A DNA stretch of 64,000 nt, taken from contig CM061226.1 of assembly GCA_030844895.1 (NCBI GenBank), positions 44,028,238 through 44,092,237 of the forward strand, written 5' to 3'. Under the pieces are notes generated by a model. The model worked only from the letters and a program-made list of their open reading frames with translations, was not told where the DNA came from and did not search any database. The translations under genes and the position numbers were made by a program. This document shows, piece by piece, positions 1-10,319 of the stretch. The stretch's first letter is position 1. Each line of letters starts with the position of its first letter. This DNA comes from Ambrosia x helenae (taxonomy: Eukaryota; Streptophyta; Magnoliopsida; Asterales; Asteraceae).

Positions 1-3000
1 CTTCATGACATTCCAACGCCCGACTTGGAGATTCCCCCGACCCTGCTTGCCACGTTAACCTTCATCAATCAATTACCTGAAAGATATGTTTGAAAATCGT
101 CAATATATAAATATTGGTGAGTTCACAGGTTTTGATTTAATAAAACTTTATTAAGTGGGAATATCCTTGTTATGACATTTATAGGAGTTGCAAAGTCCTA
201 CAATTTACTTGAGCCTATAACCAAACCAAGACAATTAACAATGCCCCCGCCCCAAGTCGTTACTCGGTATTCCTACGACTTGATTTCAGAATACGTGCAC
301 CCCAGGCATACGCCGATGCATAATCGACGCTATCGATTAGGGGTGGGCCTTGTCAGGCACCAATAGTACTATCCAAATATTCCTTTGGTTTCTCTTTCCT
401 GAATTAATGATTATAGTGGGGAGGTCTCAACCCCGAGTGGCGATCTTAACTCAAGTATCCAACTCGTCATACAAATCCCAACATATCTTTCCCCCGTAAA
501 AACGTTAAATAGTTTAGAAATGGGGCCGTGAGACTCACCTGTAACTGTGCTTGGCTCAAAGAAGAAAATAGTAAAGTTTGTGATCCCGCACCTACAAACG
601 TTCTAGGCGTATAAGTCACTACACCTATGGTGTATGTGCCTTGGCAAGTTGTACACCCAACTTCCCGACCACGTCTTTATCCCAATTCCCGTTTAATAGT
701 TTCGTATCCTAGGTTCAATGGCGATGGATTACCCTTTCCTTACAAGTCATATATTATTCTTATTAATATTCTTTGTGACTTGTACAATATTATACTCGAC
801 GCGACTCTACCCAGCGTATAATTATTTTCCCATTTAAATAATTATACTTAGGATCGTTTCGCTCGATATAATGTGATTTCTTATTATCCGACCCGACTCA
901 CTTTGCCACATATTTATTTTCCCATTCAAATAAATATGTTAAGTTCTTGTCGTTTGGTAACATATTTCTAACGCCCGACTTGACTCACCACACCGTACAT
1001 TTATTTTCCCATTTAAATAAATGTACTAGGGTCTTGTCGGTCACTCACACGTTCATAGGTATATATCACCTACTCGTCTCGGTTTTCCTTCTCGCATATC
1101 TATTTTCCCATTTAAATAGATATACTAGAGTTTCGTCGAAAACGAGCATATGTACATATACCATCGCGTGGATACTACTTGTTAAGTTCATGTGTCGTTT
1201 AGCGTTTTTAATTCGTTACGTTGTGTTTTCCTTTCCCCACGAATATTCTTTCTACACTTAGGAAAGTGTTTCGCACGTTTCACCCTTGTTATATATATTT
1301 TATTTCCTTAAAATATATACGTATATTTTATCTTGTCGAAATAACATCTTTCTCATATGTCCGTTTACGTTAGTTCATGTAACTAAGTTCGTTAGTTAGC
1401 GTTTTTCACATTTATTTCCCATTACGCGTTCTATGGAAATATTATTCCTACTTCCAATTCCGAACGTTTATTTCTTTGGAAAAATATACTTTGTAGGTTT
1501 TAGCCCAACTTGTCCAACTTGTAACCCAAAAATGTTTCCGATACTTTTATATTCCCATTTATATAAAAGTATCCATTTTTGTATAAGTTTTTCAAGTTTC
1601 AACCTTTGTTCAACATTTTTATTAAAATCTCTATTTTTATAAAAATCCTTGTGTTAATACAAGTCCATATTTTCATAACTTCCACTTTTATAAAGATACA
1701 CTTTTTATATAAAATACCCAAGTATGTTACTAGTATTTACCAAATCAACCTTGGAAAATTATTACTTATACTTTTGACACCAAACTTTCCATTATTGCAT
1801 TTTTGGACTAATAGTTTCTAAAATATTCATTTTATTCCTCTAACTTTCAAAGTTACAACATTAGTCCCTTAACTTTCAAATGTTGCATTTTTCTACTCTA
1901 ACTTCCAAAGTTAGCATTTTTCACCCAAATTAGTGGACTTTGAAGACCCATTTTCATGGTGCTTAGTTGTTTTTACTTCATTTCACTTTTAATGATCTTA
2001 TAATCCATCCTAGATGTCATTAACATTTTTGTTCCATACTTTTATCCAAAACATCAATTTTTCACTCATTCAAGTGAGTGGACTTTGAATATGGAACTTT
2101 TTCATCTATGGTTATTTAACCCATTTTAATCCATTTTTGTCATTAACTTATCATCTTATGATGATTAAAATCATCTTTGATCACATTCAAGTCTTTTTCA
2201 AAAAACATGTCCCAATCATCATCTAACTCAAGAGTATGTTCATATTTTTACATTTTCTTCAAATATCATATTAATAAGATTAAATCCAAGATTTATCCAT
2301 ATTATTGTTCATCCATTTTTATTCTAGTAAGACACATTATATTCATGTTTCAAAACCATATCTTTACCCATCAATGTACAACTTGCTCATACAAGCACAT
2401 AATATGAACATTTAAGAATAAAAACAATGTAATACTTACTACTAGCTCAAGGCTAGGGAAGACAAAAATCTTGGATTCGGGTGGGGTTTAATGTGTTCTT
2501 CCAAGTGGGTTAAGCTCCAAGTTCTTGAACACACAAAGGGGGTTTTGAAGAATGATGATTTACAGATGATTTGGAAGTATAAAAATTGAAAGAGAAATGT
2601 TAAGGTGGGGGTGAAAACTTACGGCCAAGAGAAGAAGAAGAAGATTTTTTTTGTGATTTGCTTCAAGTGGGTTATATTATCTTCTTTCAAATCTTCCAAG
2701 ATCACCAATATCTTGCTTGGATTGGATGGAGATCTTTGTATAAGATTATGGAAGATTTGAGATGATCACAATAATATTAGGGGTGTTTGGGTCGTGAGAT
2801 TAGAGAGAGAGAGAGAGTGAGGGATTTGTCAATTTTCATCCAATGTTAATCCATGCATTAATATCATTGGGTATCTCACTAATCATTTGGTTTTAAAGGA
2901 GGTGAAGGGTTAAAGGGGATTATTAAGAGTTTTGCTTCTTGGGTGGGCCATGGCCGGCCCCTATGGGGTGTTTGGTGGGGTCCACTTTGCTAAATATTAT

Positions 3001-3540
3001 CCCATATTATGTTTAAGTTAATCTCTTTCGGGTACCGCCCGGGTATTCTTGGGTTTTTAACCGTGTGTCTCCCGAATATTAAAATACCATTAATATTCCT
3101 TAAATTTTGCCCAGTTAAATTACTGATAATTTATTTCGGCTTTCGTCGGGTGAAATTACGTGCTACGCGCGTATCGGGTGCGGTACGCGCACTTTATTCG
3201 TTACCGGGAGATTTGTACAATAAGCTTTCACGTATGGCTTTGGGTTTCCAAAACTCATTATATTTTGTGAAAATATTATTTATTTTATATTCCGGGTGTC
3301 CGGAGTTCGTTTCGCTTATTTAATTTTTACCGGGTAATCGCCAGTGTCCATACCGGATAGATTTGCTTGTGCACGATCCTATCATGCTTTGCCATTAAAC
3401 TTATGCATTCCTATGCATTATTTGGGAACTTCTATCCTTCTAAGGCCTCAGTTAAATGATCAGCACATAATTACGTTTAATTACGTTAATCACGTTTAAT
3501 TAATTAGTACGGAATTACCTTAATTTTACCGGTTGTTACA
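1..3540 (-). repeat. Element A 3' LTR (truncated by window start)
   Basis: Collinear with 10535-14079, with scattered substitutions, a shorter GA microsatellite in the right copy near 13345-13360 (left copy near 2800-2820) and a 12-bp insertion in the right copy near 13200. The inner boundary at 3540 is fixed by the sequence GTTGTTACA directly followed by the polypurine tract. It contains the hairpin array listed separately. Small open frames on either strand here do not resemble known proteins. Confidence 0.93.
816..1573. repeat. Array of covarying hairpins with constant loop in the element A LTR (left copy)
   Basis: Five inverted repeats share the eight-base loop TCCCATTT (TCCCATTC in the second) but have different stems: 816-847 (12 bp), 908-939 (12 bp), 995-1026 (12 bp), 1094-1125 (12 positions, one mismatch) and 1540-1573 (13 bp). 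A related sixth at 1292-1319 has an 11-bp stem and loop TTTCCT. The stems are, for example, GTATAATTATTT, ACATATTTATTT, GTACATTTATTT and GATACTTTTATAT, each followed by its exact complement. Flanking bases are also partly shared (CGACTTGACTCACC before, CTAGGGTCTTGTCG after), so this is a degenerate tandem array in which pairing is preserved. In the element's own orientation the loop reads AAATGGGA. Confidence 0.85.
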
Positions 3541-3551
3541 TTCTCCCCCCG
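3541..3551 (-). other. Polypurine tract of element A
   Basis: On the minus strand a purine run with six consecutive G (CGGGGGGAGAA) lies directly against the 3' LTR start TGTAACAACC. This is the expected position of the plus-strand primer of a Ty3/gypsy element. Confidence 0.8.
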
Positions 3552-3574
3552 TTAAGAGAATTCCGTCCCGGAAT

Positions 3575-6500
3575 TCACTTCGAGTTCTCCGGTATAGGGG
3601 TCTTCTCGAAAAGGGCGGGATATTTTTGCTTCATCCGATCCAGCCTTTCCCACGTGAACTCCGGTCCACGCTTGGCATTCCAACGCACATTGACCAATCT
3701 GATCTTACTGCGTCTTAACTTTTGGACCTTCCAATCGGTTACTTCGATTGGTTCTTCGACGAAGTGTAACTTGTCGTCAATGTGGATTTCGTCTGCGGGG
3801 ATGATGAGAGTTTCGTCGGATAAGCACTTTTTCAAGTTCGACACGTGGAACGTGTCATGTACACCGTTAAGCTCTTGTGGTAACTTGAGCTTGTATGCTA
3901 CGGGGCCTACTCTGGACAGGATTTCAAATGGTCCAACATATCGTGGGTTTAGTTATCCGCGCTTCCCAAAGCGCGCGACACCTTTCCAAGGTGACACCTT
4001 TAGTAGGACCCTGTCTCCGACTTGAAATTCCAAAGGCTTTCGCCTCATATCAGCGTAGCTTTTCTGCCGGTCACGTGCCGCTTTGAGACGTTCTCTTATC
4101 AGAAAGACCTTATCCGTTGTCTCTTGAACAATTTCGGGCCCGGTAAGTTGCTTTTCACCAACTTCAGCCCAACATAGAGGCGATCTACACTTGCGTCCAT
4201 ATAGAGCTTCAAAAGGTGCAGCTTGAATGCTCGTGTGGTAACTGTTGTTATACGAAAACTCTACCAGTGGCAAGTGTGTATCCCAATTTCCGCTGAAATC
4301 GATTGCGCATGCCCGTAACATATCTTCCAAAGTCTGGATGGTCCGTTCACTCTGACCATCGGTTTGTGGATGATATGCGGTACTCATATCAAGGCGAGTA
4401 CCGAGGGCTTCATTTAAACTTTCCCAAAATCTTGAGGTGAAACGACTATCTCGATCGGAGATGATGGAAATAGGTACACCGTGCTTCGACACAACTTCCT
4501 TAATGTACAAACGGGTCAGTTTCTCCAACTTATCCGTTTCGCGAATCGGGAGGAAGTGTGCAGATTTTGTCAATCGATCAACGATCACCCAGATCATATC
4601 ATGGCCGCTTGTTGTCTTGGGTAACTTGGTAATGAAATCCATAGTAATCCGTTCCCATTTCCATTCTGGTATTTCCGGTTGCTGGAGCAAACCGGATGGT
4701 CTCTGATGCTCGGCCTTGACCTTCGCGCAAGTCAAGCATCGCGCAACATACGTCGCTATATCTCTCTTGAAATTTGGCCACCAGTAAAATTCCTTTAAAT
4801 CATGGAACATCTTGTCTGCTCCAGGGTGAACCGAATATCGCGAACTGTGGGCTTCGGCTAATACCAGTTCACGCAATCCACCGTACACTGGTACCCAAAT
4901 TCTATTCATGAAATACAGGGCTTGATCCGCTTTTGACTCTAGTGAATCAACCATCTTCCGCAATCTTTCACCTTTGACATTCTCGGGTTTAAGAGCGTTA
5001 GTTTGAGCTTCACGAATCCGGTCGGTCGGGTTCGTGTGGATGGTTAGACCCAAGGCTCGGACACGCAGTGGCTTAACCCGCTCTTTGCGACTCAAGGCGT
5101 CGGCTACAACGTTCGCCTTCCTGGGATGGTACTTTATCTCACAATCGTAATCGTTCAATAATTCGACCCATCGCCGTTGTCGCATGTTCAATTCCTTTTG
5201 GTCAAAGATGTGCTGCAAACTTTTATGATCGGTGAAGATTGTACACTTGGTTCCATATAAATAATGTCTCCATATCTTGAGCGCGAATACCACGGCTCCC
5301 AATTCCAGATCATGTGTGGTGTAATTCTTCTCGTGAAGTTTTAGCTGTCTGGAAGCATAGGCTATGACCTTCTCTCGTTGCATCAATACACAACCCAATC
5401 CCTGGTGAGAGGCATCACAGTAAACTACAAAGTCTTCCGTACCATCGGGGAGTGATAGTATCGGGGCGCCACATAACTTATCCTTTAGCAATTGAAATGT
5501 CGCTTCTTGCTTTTCCGTCCATTCGAACTTCTTATCCTTTTGGGTTAGCCTGGTTAAAGACTGTGCTATCTTAGAAAAGTTCTCGATGAACCTTCTGTAG
5601 TAACCCGCAAGGCCAAGAAATTGTCGTACTTTAGTAGGAGTTCTAGGGGCGTCCCAATTCTTGATTGCTTCGATCTTAGCGGGATCGACATGTATACCTT
5701 TTTCATTCACTACATGGCCTAAGAAGTGAACCTCTCGAATTTAAAAGTCACATTTCGAGAACTTGGCATAGAGCTTCTCTTTGCGTAGTACCTCGAGGAT
5801 TAATCGAAGATGATCCTCGTGTTCTTCCTTAGTGCGTGAGTAGATCAAGATATCATCAATGAAGACGATGACAAATTTGTCCAAGTATGGCTTACACACG
5901 CGATTCATCAAATCCATGAAAACGGCTGGTGCGTTGGTTAACCCGAATGGCATAACCAGAAACTCATAGTGCCCATAACGAGTCCTGAAGGCTGTTTTTG
6001 GCACGTCTTCTTCTTGGATACGCAACTGATGATAGCCGGACCTTAGATCAATCTTGGAGTAGGAGCTGGATCCTTGAAGTTGATCAAACAAATCGTCGAT
6101 CCTGGGAAGAGGATAGCGATTTTTAATGGTTAGCTTGTTCAGTTCTCGGTAGTCGATGCACATTCGAAAAGTGCCATCCTTCTTCTTTACAAATAAGACG
6201 GGAGCTCCCCAGGGTGAGAAGCTTGGTCTTATGAAACCTTTGTCCAACAACTCCTGCAGTTGACCAGACAGTTCCTGCATCTCCGAAGGAGCTAGGCGAT
6301 ATGGCGATCGCGCTACGGGTGCAGCTCCTGGAACAAGGTCGATGCGGAACTCGACTTGTCGGGGTGGTGGCAGTCCCGGAAAATCTTCTGGGAACACATC
6401 TGGAAAGTCTCTGGCTATTGGAATGTCTTCTAACTTCCTCTCGTCGGCCTTCTTATCCACTACGTGCGCCAAGAATGCGACAAGACCTTTCCTTAAACAC

Positions 6501-7910
6501 TTTCGGGCCTTCATGCTGGTAATAATTCTTAACGGCGTCCGACGCCTTTCCCCTTGGATCGATAGGGTTTCACCGCTTGCGAGGGGAACTTGAATTACTT
6601 TGTCATTGCATACAACGACGGCGCGGTGTGCGGATAGCCAATCCATGCCAACAACTATGTCAAAGCTACCCAGCACGACTGGCAATAGATCAATGCCAAA
6701 CTCGTGACCACAGAGATCCAACTTACAATCCTTCGCTACTTCTCGAGTTTCTATAGTCTTACCGTTAGCCAGTTCTATAGAGTATGGTGTGTCTAGCTTA
6801 CTAGTTTTTAGTCCAAGTAATCTTTTAAATTCGACAGATACGAAGCTAAAATCGGCGCCAGTATCAAACAATACTGAAGCATAATGACCATTTAGAGGGA
6901 ACGTACCAGTGACCACATTAGGGTCTTGTCGTGCATCACCGGCACCAATCACGAATGCCCGCCCACGGGCTTGGTTGTTGAGTTTGGGGCAATCCCTCTT
7001 CCAATGATCGAGCGATCCACATGAGAAACAGGGCCTCGCTCCTCCGTTCTTGGGTGCTCCTGACCTGCAGTCTTCTGTCTTGTGCCCAGAACGACGGCAC
7101 TTACCGCAGATCACTTCGTTCTTGCCCTGGTAACCCTGCTTTCCATTGTTTCCACGTTCAGTGGCCACATACCCTTTCCCTTTCTTTCCTGAACCTCCTG
7201 ATGATCCATCCTTTTTCCTCTCATCGCGCTTACGCTTCCCAAACCTTGGCTTATTTCCCTGTTCGCTTGACCCAACGGCTGAACTTGTACCCAGATTCTT
7301 ACCCTCAACACTGCTGGACTCAGTAAGCTTCAATCCTGATACTTTTCGGATTAGAGTGCCCATTCGGATGGCGTCTTCAGTGAGGCTTAAGGCGAGGTCG
7401 ATAGCTTCGCGCATGGTTGTAGGTTTGGAAGCAGTGACATGCCGCGTATCTGTGGTGCCAGTCCGAATAGGTATCTTTCCACCTTCTTGCTTTCCGGGGT
7501 GACCAGGCGAGGCACTAACCGGGAGAGATCATGAAACCTGGACGTGTACCCAGCTACGTCCGATCCAACCATGGTGAGGTTCCAGAACTCAGTCTCTAGC
7601 TTCTGCACTTCACTTGCCGGGCAGTACTCGGCGATCATTAGTTCCTTCAACTCCAACCATGACAAGGAGTAAGCAGCATCGTCTCCCAGTGTTTGCACTT
7701 GGTTGTTCCACCAGGTTAGAGCTTGATCCAGAAACAGGTTAGTGGCGTACATGACAGCCTGTCGCGGGGTACAGCTGCTGATACGAATCACCGCTTCGGT
7801 CTTCTCGAACCACTTGACTAGTCCGACAGAACCTTCAGTGCCGCTGAAGTTGAGCGGTTTGCAGTCCAGAAAAGCTTTGAACGTGCAGCCACGCTCTCGC
7901 GAGGCCGTTT
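3575..7910 (-). pseudogene. Element A gag (exon 2)-pol polyprotein, broken by two stop codons and one frameshift
   Basis: Read on the minus strand: gag core (about 7440-7880, with ALTWWNNQV), two CCHC zinc knuckles (about 7105-6995, CGKCRRSGHKTEDC and CFSCGSLDHWKRDC), aspartic protease with LFDTGADFSFVS near 6860, reverse transcriptase with FIDDILIYS at 5838-5863, RNase H near 5440-5090, integrase zinc finger and DD(35)E core about 4850-4330, and a chromodomain at the C-terminus (about 3760-3620). Breaks: a one-base deletion near 7438 separates gag from the rest; TAA at 5741-5743 replaces a codon just after KCDF in the reverse transcriptase; TAA at 3953-3955 replaces a codon after GKRG in the integrase C-terminal part. 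Frames on both sides of each TAA are the same, so these are point nonsense changes. The product would have been a virus-like particle and replication polyprotein. Confidence 0.92.
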
Positions 7911-7990
7911 CTGCAATAATAAAGTAACATGTTATTATGAGGTAGGAGTTTTACGAAAACTCCTGTTGCATATACTCGAAATCTTCTTAC
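7911..7990 (-). other. Candidate 80-base intron inside element A gag
   Basis: On the minus strand the segment begins GTAAGAAG and ends TTATTATTGCAG, a good plant donor and a pyrimidine-rich acceptor. The upstream exon (8165-7991) is 58 codons plus one base. Joining it to 7910 completes a glutamate codon and continues exactly in the frame of the gag core. Without splicing the reading frame closes at 7935. Element C has an equally long candidate at the same place in gag. Confidence 0.72.
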
Positions 7991-8165
7991 CGGTAGGGGA
8001 GGTTTCGCGTCGGTCGCTCCCTGTTCGATCTCGCGACCTTTCGGTGCGCGTGGCATTGTGTTCCGCGAGAGCTTGGGCGATGTGTCCCGAAACTAGGGTT
8101 TCAAGCTCCTCGGGTGTCGTGGGTAGTCTTTCATTTCCACTGTTGCTTCGGGTGGCTGGTGCCAT
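7991..8165 (-). CDS. Element A gag exon 1
   Basis: The frame opens with an ATG at 8163-8165 giving MAPATRSNSGNERLP, a polar, charged N-terminus of about 58 residues rich in Glu, Arg and Thr. It has no recognisable domain by itself. It connects through the candidate intron to ETASRERGCTFKAF, the start of the conserved retrotransposon gag core. The alternative is that unspliced RNA makes a 76-residue peptide ending at 7935. Confidence 0.65.
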
Positions 8166-8596
8166 TTTTCTTCAATAATCATTATCAAAGGTTAATTTGG
8201 CGATCATTCATACAATATCGTCATACATAAAGTATAAATAATAAACACAACACACGAACACAATAATCACCATAACAACATCACACAATCACAATATAAA
8301 CAGAACAGATAATAATAATCGTAGACAATCATAACACACATTTTACCATAACAAAATTTTCATTAATTTCAATACCATGAGTACAATGATTTGTTCACAA
8401 TAACAAAAACCGAGGATACATTCCTCATACATTGCTCTTTTGAAATACACTAGAAATATAATGTCATATACCGGCACAATCCCGCTCGGCTAGGCAAAAA
8501 TGCAGATGGGTGCTATAACCCATACTGTGCTATCATACTACTACTACTACTACTACTATGTCCGTAAGTGATCCCCCAAGTGTCTCTGATGTATCG
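8166..8596 (-). other. Element A spacer between leader ORF and gag
   Basis: AT- and CA-rich sequence with no open frame of note. It includes a TAC trinucleotide run at about 8534-8559 immediately after the end of the leader ORF. No promoter motif is clear. Confidence 0.6.
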
Positions 8597-10042
8597 CTAC
8601 TGTGGTGGCGGCGGCGGCGGGTACTGATACTGGGGTGCGCACATGCTAATGGTCATACTAATCGCCATAATGCGATCGTACAAGAATTGGCGATGCGCAA
8701 AGTGTGCGTCGCCCGTAATCCCACAATGAGCGTCCATGCTCAGCAACTCCTCAGCATAATGTGCCAGCGCATCCCTGGCATCGATGATCCTGGGCCACAT
8801 GAGCTGGGCCTGCTGCTCCATCTGACTCACGGTGCGCTGCACCGTGTCGGTGAGAGTCTGGAAATCGCTCTCCAGTGAGATCACCGTGGACCACGCTGGT
8901 CCTGACAGTGGGGCCATCCCGGGGGGCTGCGACGGCCCGGGGATGTCAGTATACGTCGGCTGGGACGAGCCGACGATATCGGGTATGGGTAGGGGTGTGA
9001 AGGGTGGGGCAAAGCCCGGTAGTCCGGTGAAGTAATAGGGTGGTACCTGGTACGGGTCTCCCGCACCTAGAGTATACGGTGCAAATGGGGGTATCAGAAA
9101 AGGAGCTCCTGCATCCATAGTGAATGGTGCAGGTGGTGGTGTAGGGAGCATCTCGGGTAGGGGTGGTAGTGTGGGAAAGGTGGTGATGGGTAGTGTCATG
9201 GATACGGGTGAGGGGACTATAAGCTCGGCGAGTGGGACCATGAGGGGCTGGGTGACAGCGACCCACTCTGGAGCGGATATCACAGTGGTAGGGGTGGGAG
9301 GGCTAGCAGTGGCGTGACCTGCCAAACCTGCTCGGTGCAGCTCAGAGTTACGGGCTGAGCTGCCCTCAAGGATGTGCCCAGTAGAGGCTGGCCCATCCTG
9401 TGGTACGGGCTCGGGTATGGCGGGTAGGGCGGCTGGGGTAGTGGTGGCATGCCCTATCATCGGAGCGACGTGCTCCTCCTGGTCTGCTGGTGGGATCGGC
9501 ACAGCAATGTGCTCTACCGATGCGGTCGACTCATCATCGGAGTCATCCGAGATCCACCCGTTGTGTCCTCGGCAAACGGGCACGAGCCTCATGCCCGAGG
9601 GAACGGGGATGAGTGGGGTGGGTAAGGGCTCGCGATCGACAGGTGTGTGTCGGTCGTATGGAGACTCAACGGTCTCTGACTGCGTGGGGACAGGCCTCGA
9701 AGGACCTGCACAGCCTACAGGGAAGTCCCTGACGGCTCGGAGGGGAAGTGCTGGCAGTGGTGCTGCCTAGAATGGCACTAGAGGCAAGTCAGCCTGTGGT
9801 GCCTCGGCCATCGGTAGGTCGGCTACGGCGGCCATGTCGCCTCCAGCGGGGGCCCACGCTGGGTCCTCGCTCGGGTCCGTCTCGTCGGAGCTGTCTCCGT
9901 CTGCGCCCTCTATGGCGGCGTCAACCTCCATGTCGTCATCCTCAGGATCGAGTACCACAACCTCGATCGGCTCCGCGGGCGGTGCTGGGATGATCTGAAT
10001 GCTACTGTCGTAGCTCGGTGCTACGCTCCCTGCGTCTGACAT
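8597..10042 (-). pseudogene. Element A extra leader ORF (acidic, proline-rich), interrupted by one stop
   Basis: From ATG at 10040-10042 a single frame runs to 8597, 482 codons, with only one internal stop (TAG at 9767-9769); the frame is the same on both sides. The N-terminal 90 residues are strongly acidic (DPEDDDMEVDAA). The middle is proline-rich (LPTPPPAPF, PPFTPLPIPD). The last about 90 residues look helical (SDFQTLTDTVQRTVSQMEQQ, then HYAEELLSMDA). It lies in sense orientation between the primer binding site and gag. I do not recognise a domain; extra ORFs in this position are known in some plant Ty3/gypsy families, with unknown function. The stop could be a real nonsense mutation or a sequencing error. 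Confidence 0.6.
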
Positions 10043-10043
10043 C

Positions 10044-10152
10044 CTGGCAAAAGAACCGTACTAATATTTAAGTATTATTCGTTAGATAGTTAAGGCACAT
10101 ATCTACGGTACTCTTCCTAACCTTCTAACACTAAAATAACACGTATTCTTAC
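10044..10152 (-). other. Candidate leader intron of element A
   Basis: On the minus strand GGGTAAGAAT gives a GTAAGA donor at 10152 and TTTTGCCAG gives an acceptor two bases before the leader-ORF ATG. Elements B and C also have an acceptor-like TTTTTGTAG or TTTCTGCCAG just upstream of their first ATG. Confidence 0.4.
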
Positions 10153-10301
10153 CCATGGCTAGCTTGGTCGGAATCTCCATATACCCAATTGGTCGTTGGA
10201 AAAATTAGTTTATTGCGTTTCGCATTTATTTTGAAAGCTTTGTCTTTTGAACCAATCCGGTTATAGTTTAGATTTTAAAAATGCTAATTCGCTATAACCT
10301 T

Positions 10302-10314
10302 GGCTCTGATACCA
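10302..10314 (-). other. Primer binding site of element A
   Basis: Minus strand TGGTATCAGAGCC, complementary to the 3' end of plant initiator methionine tRNA, lies five bases inside the 5' LTR end at 10320. Elements B and C use the same primer. Confidence 0.9.
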
Positions 10315-10319
10315 CTTTC

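Noticed and set aside
947..1821. Plus-strand frames of 69-104 codons in the A LTR
   Set aside because: Lie in LTR sequence and are open because of the T-rich hairpin repeats; composition (F, L, S, I) is typical of chance.
6301..7502. Plus-strand open frames of 70-118 codons opposite element A pol and gag
   Set aside because: They mirror conserved minus-strand coding sequence and show no domain; antisense shadows.
9120..9770. Plus-strand frames opposite the leader ORF of A
   Set aside because: The minus frame runs 482 codons with one stop and has an acidic/proline-rich pattern; the plus frames are shorter Gly/Ser-rich shadows.
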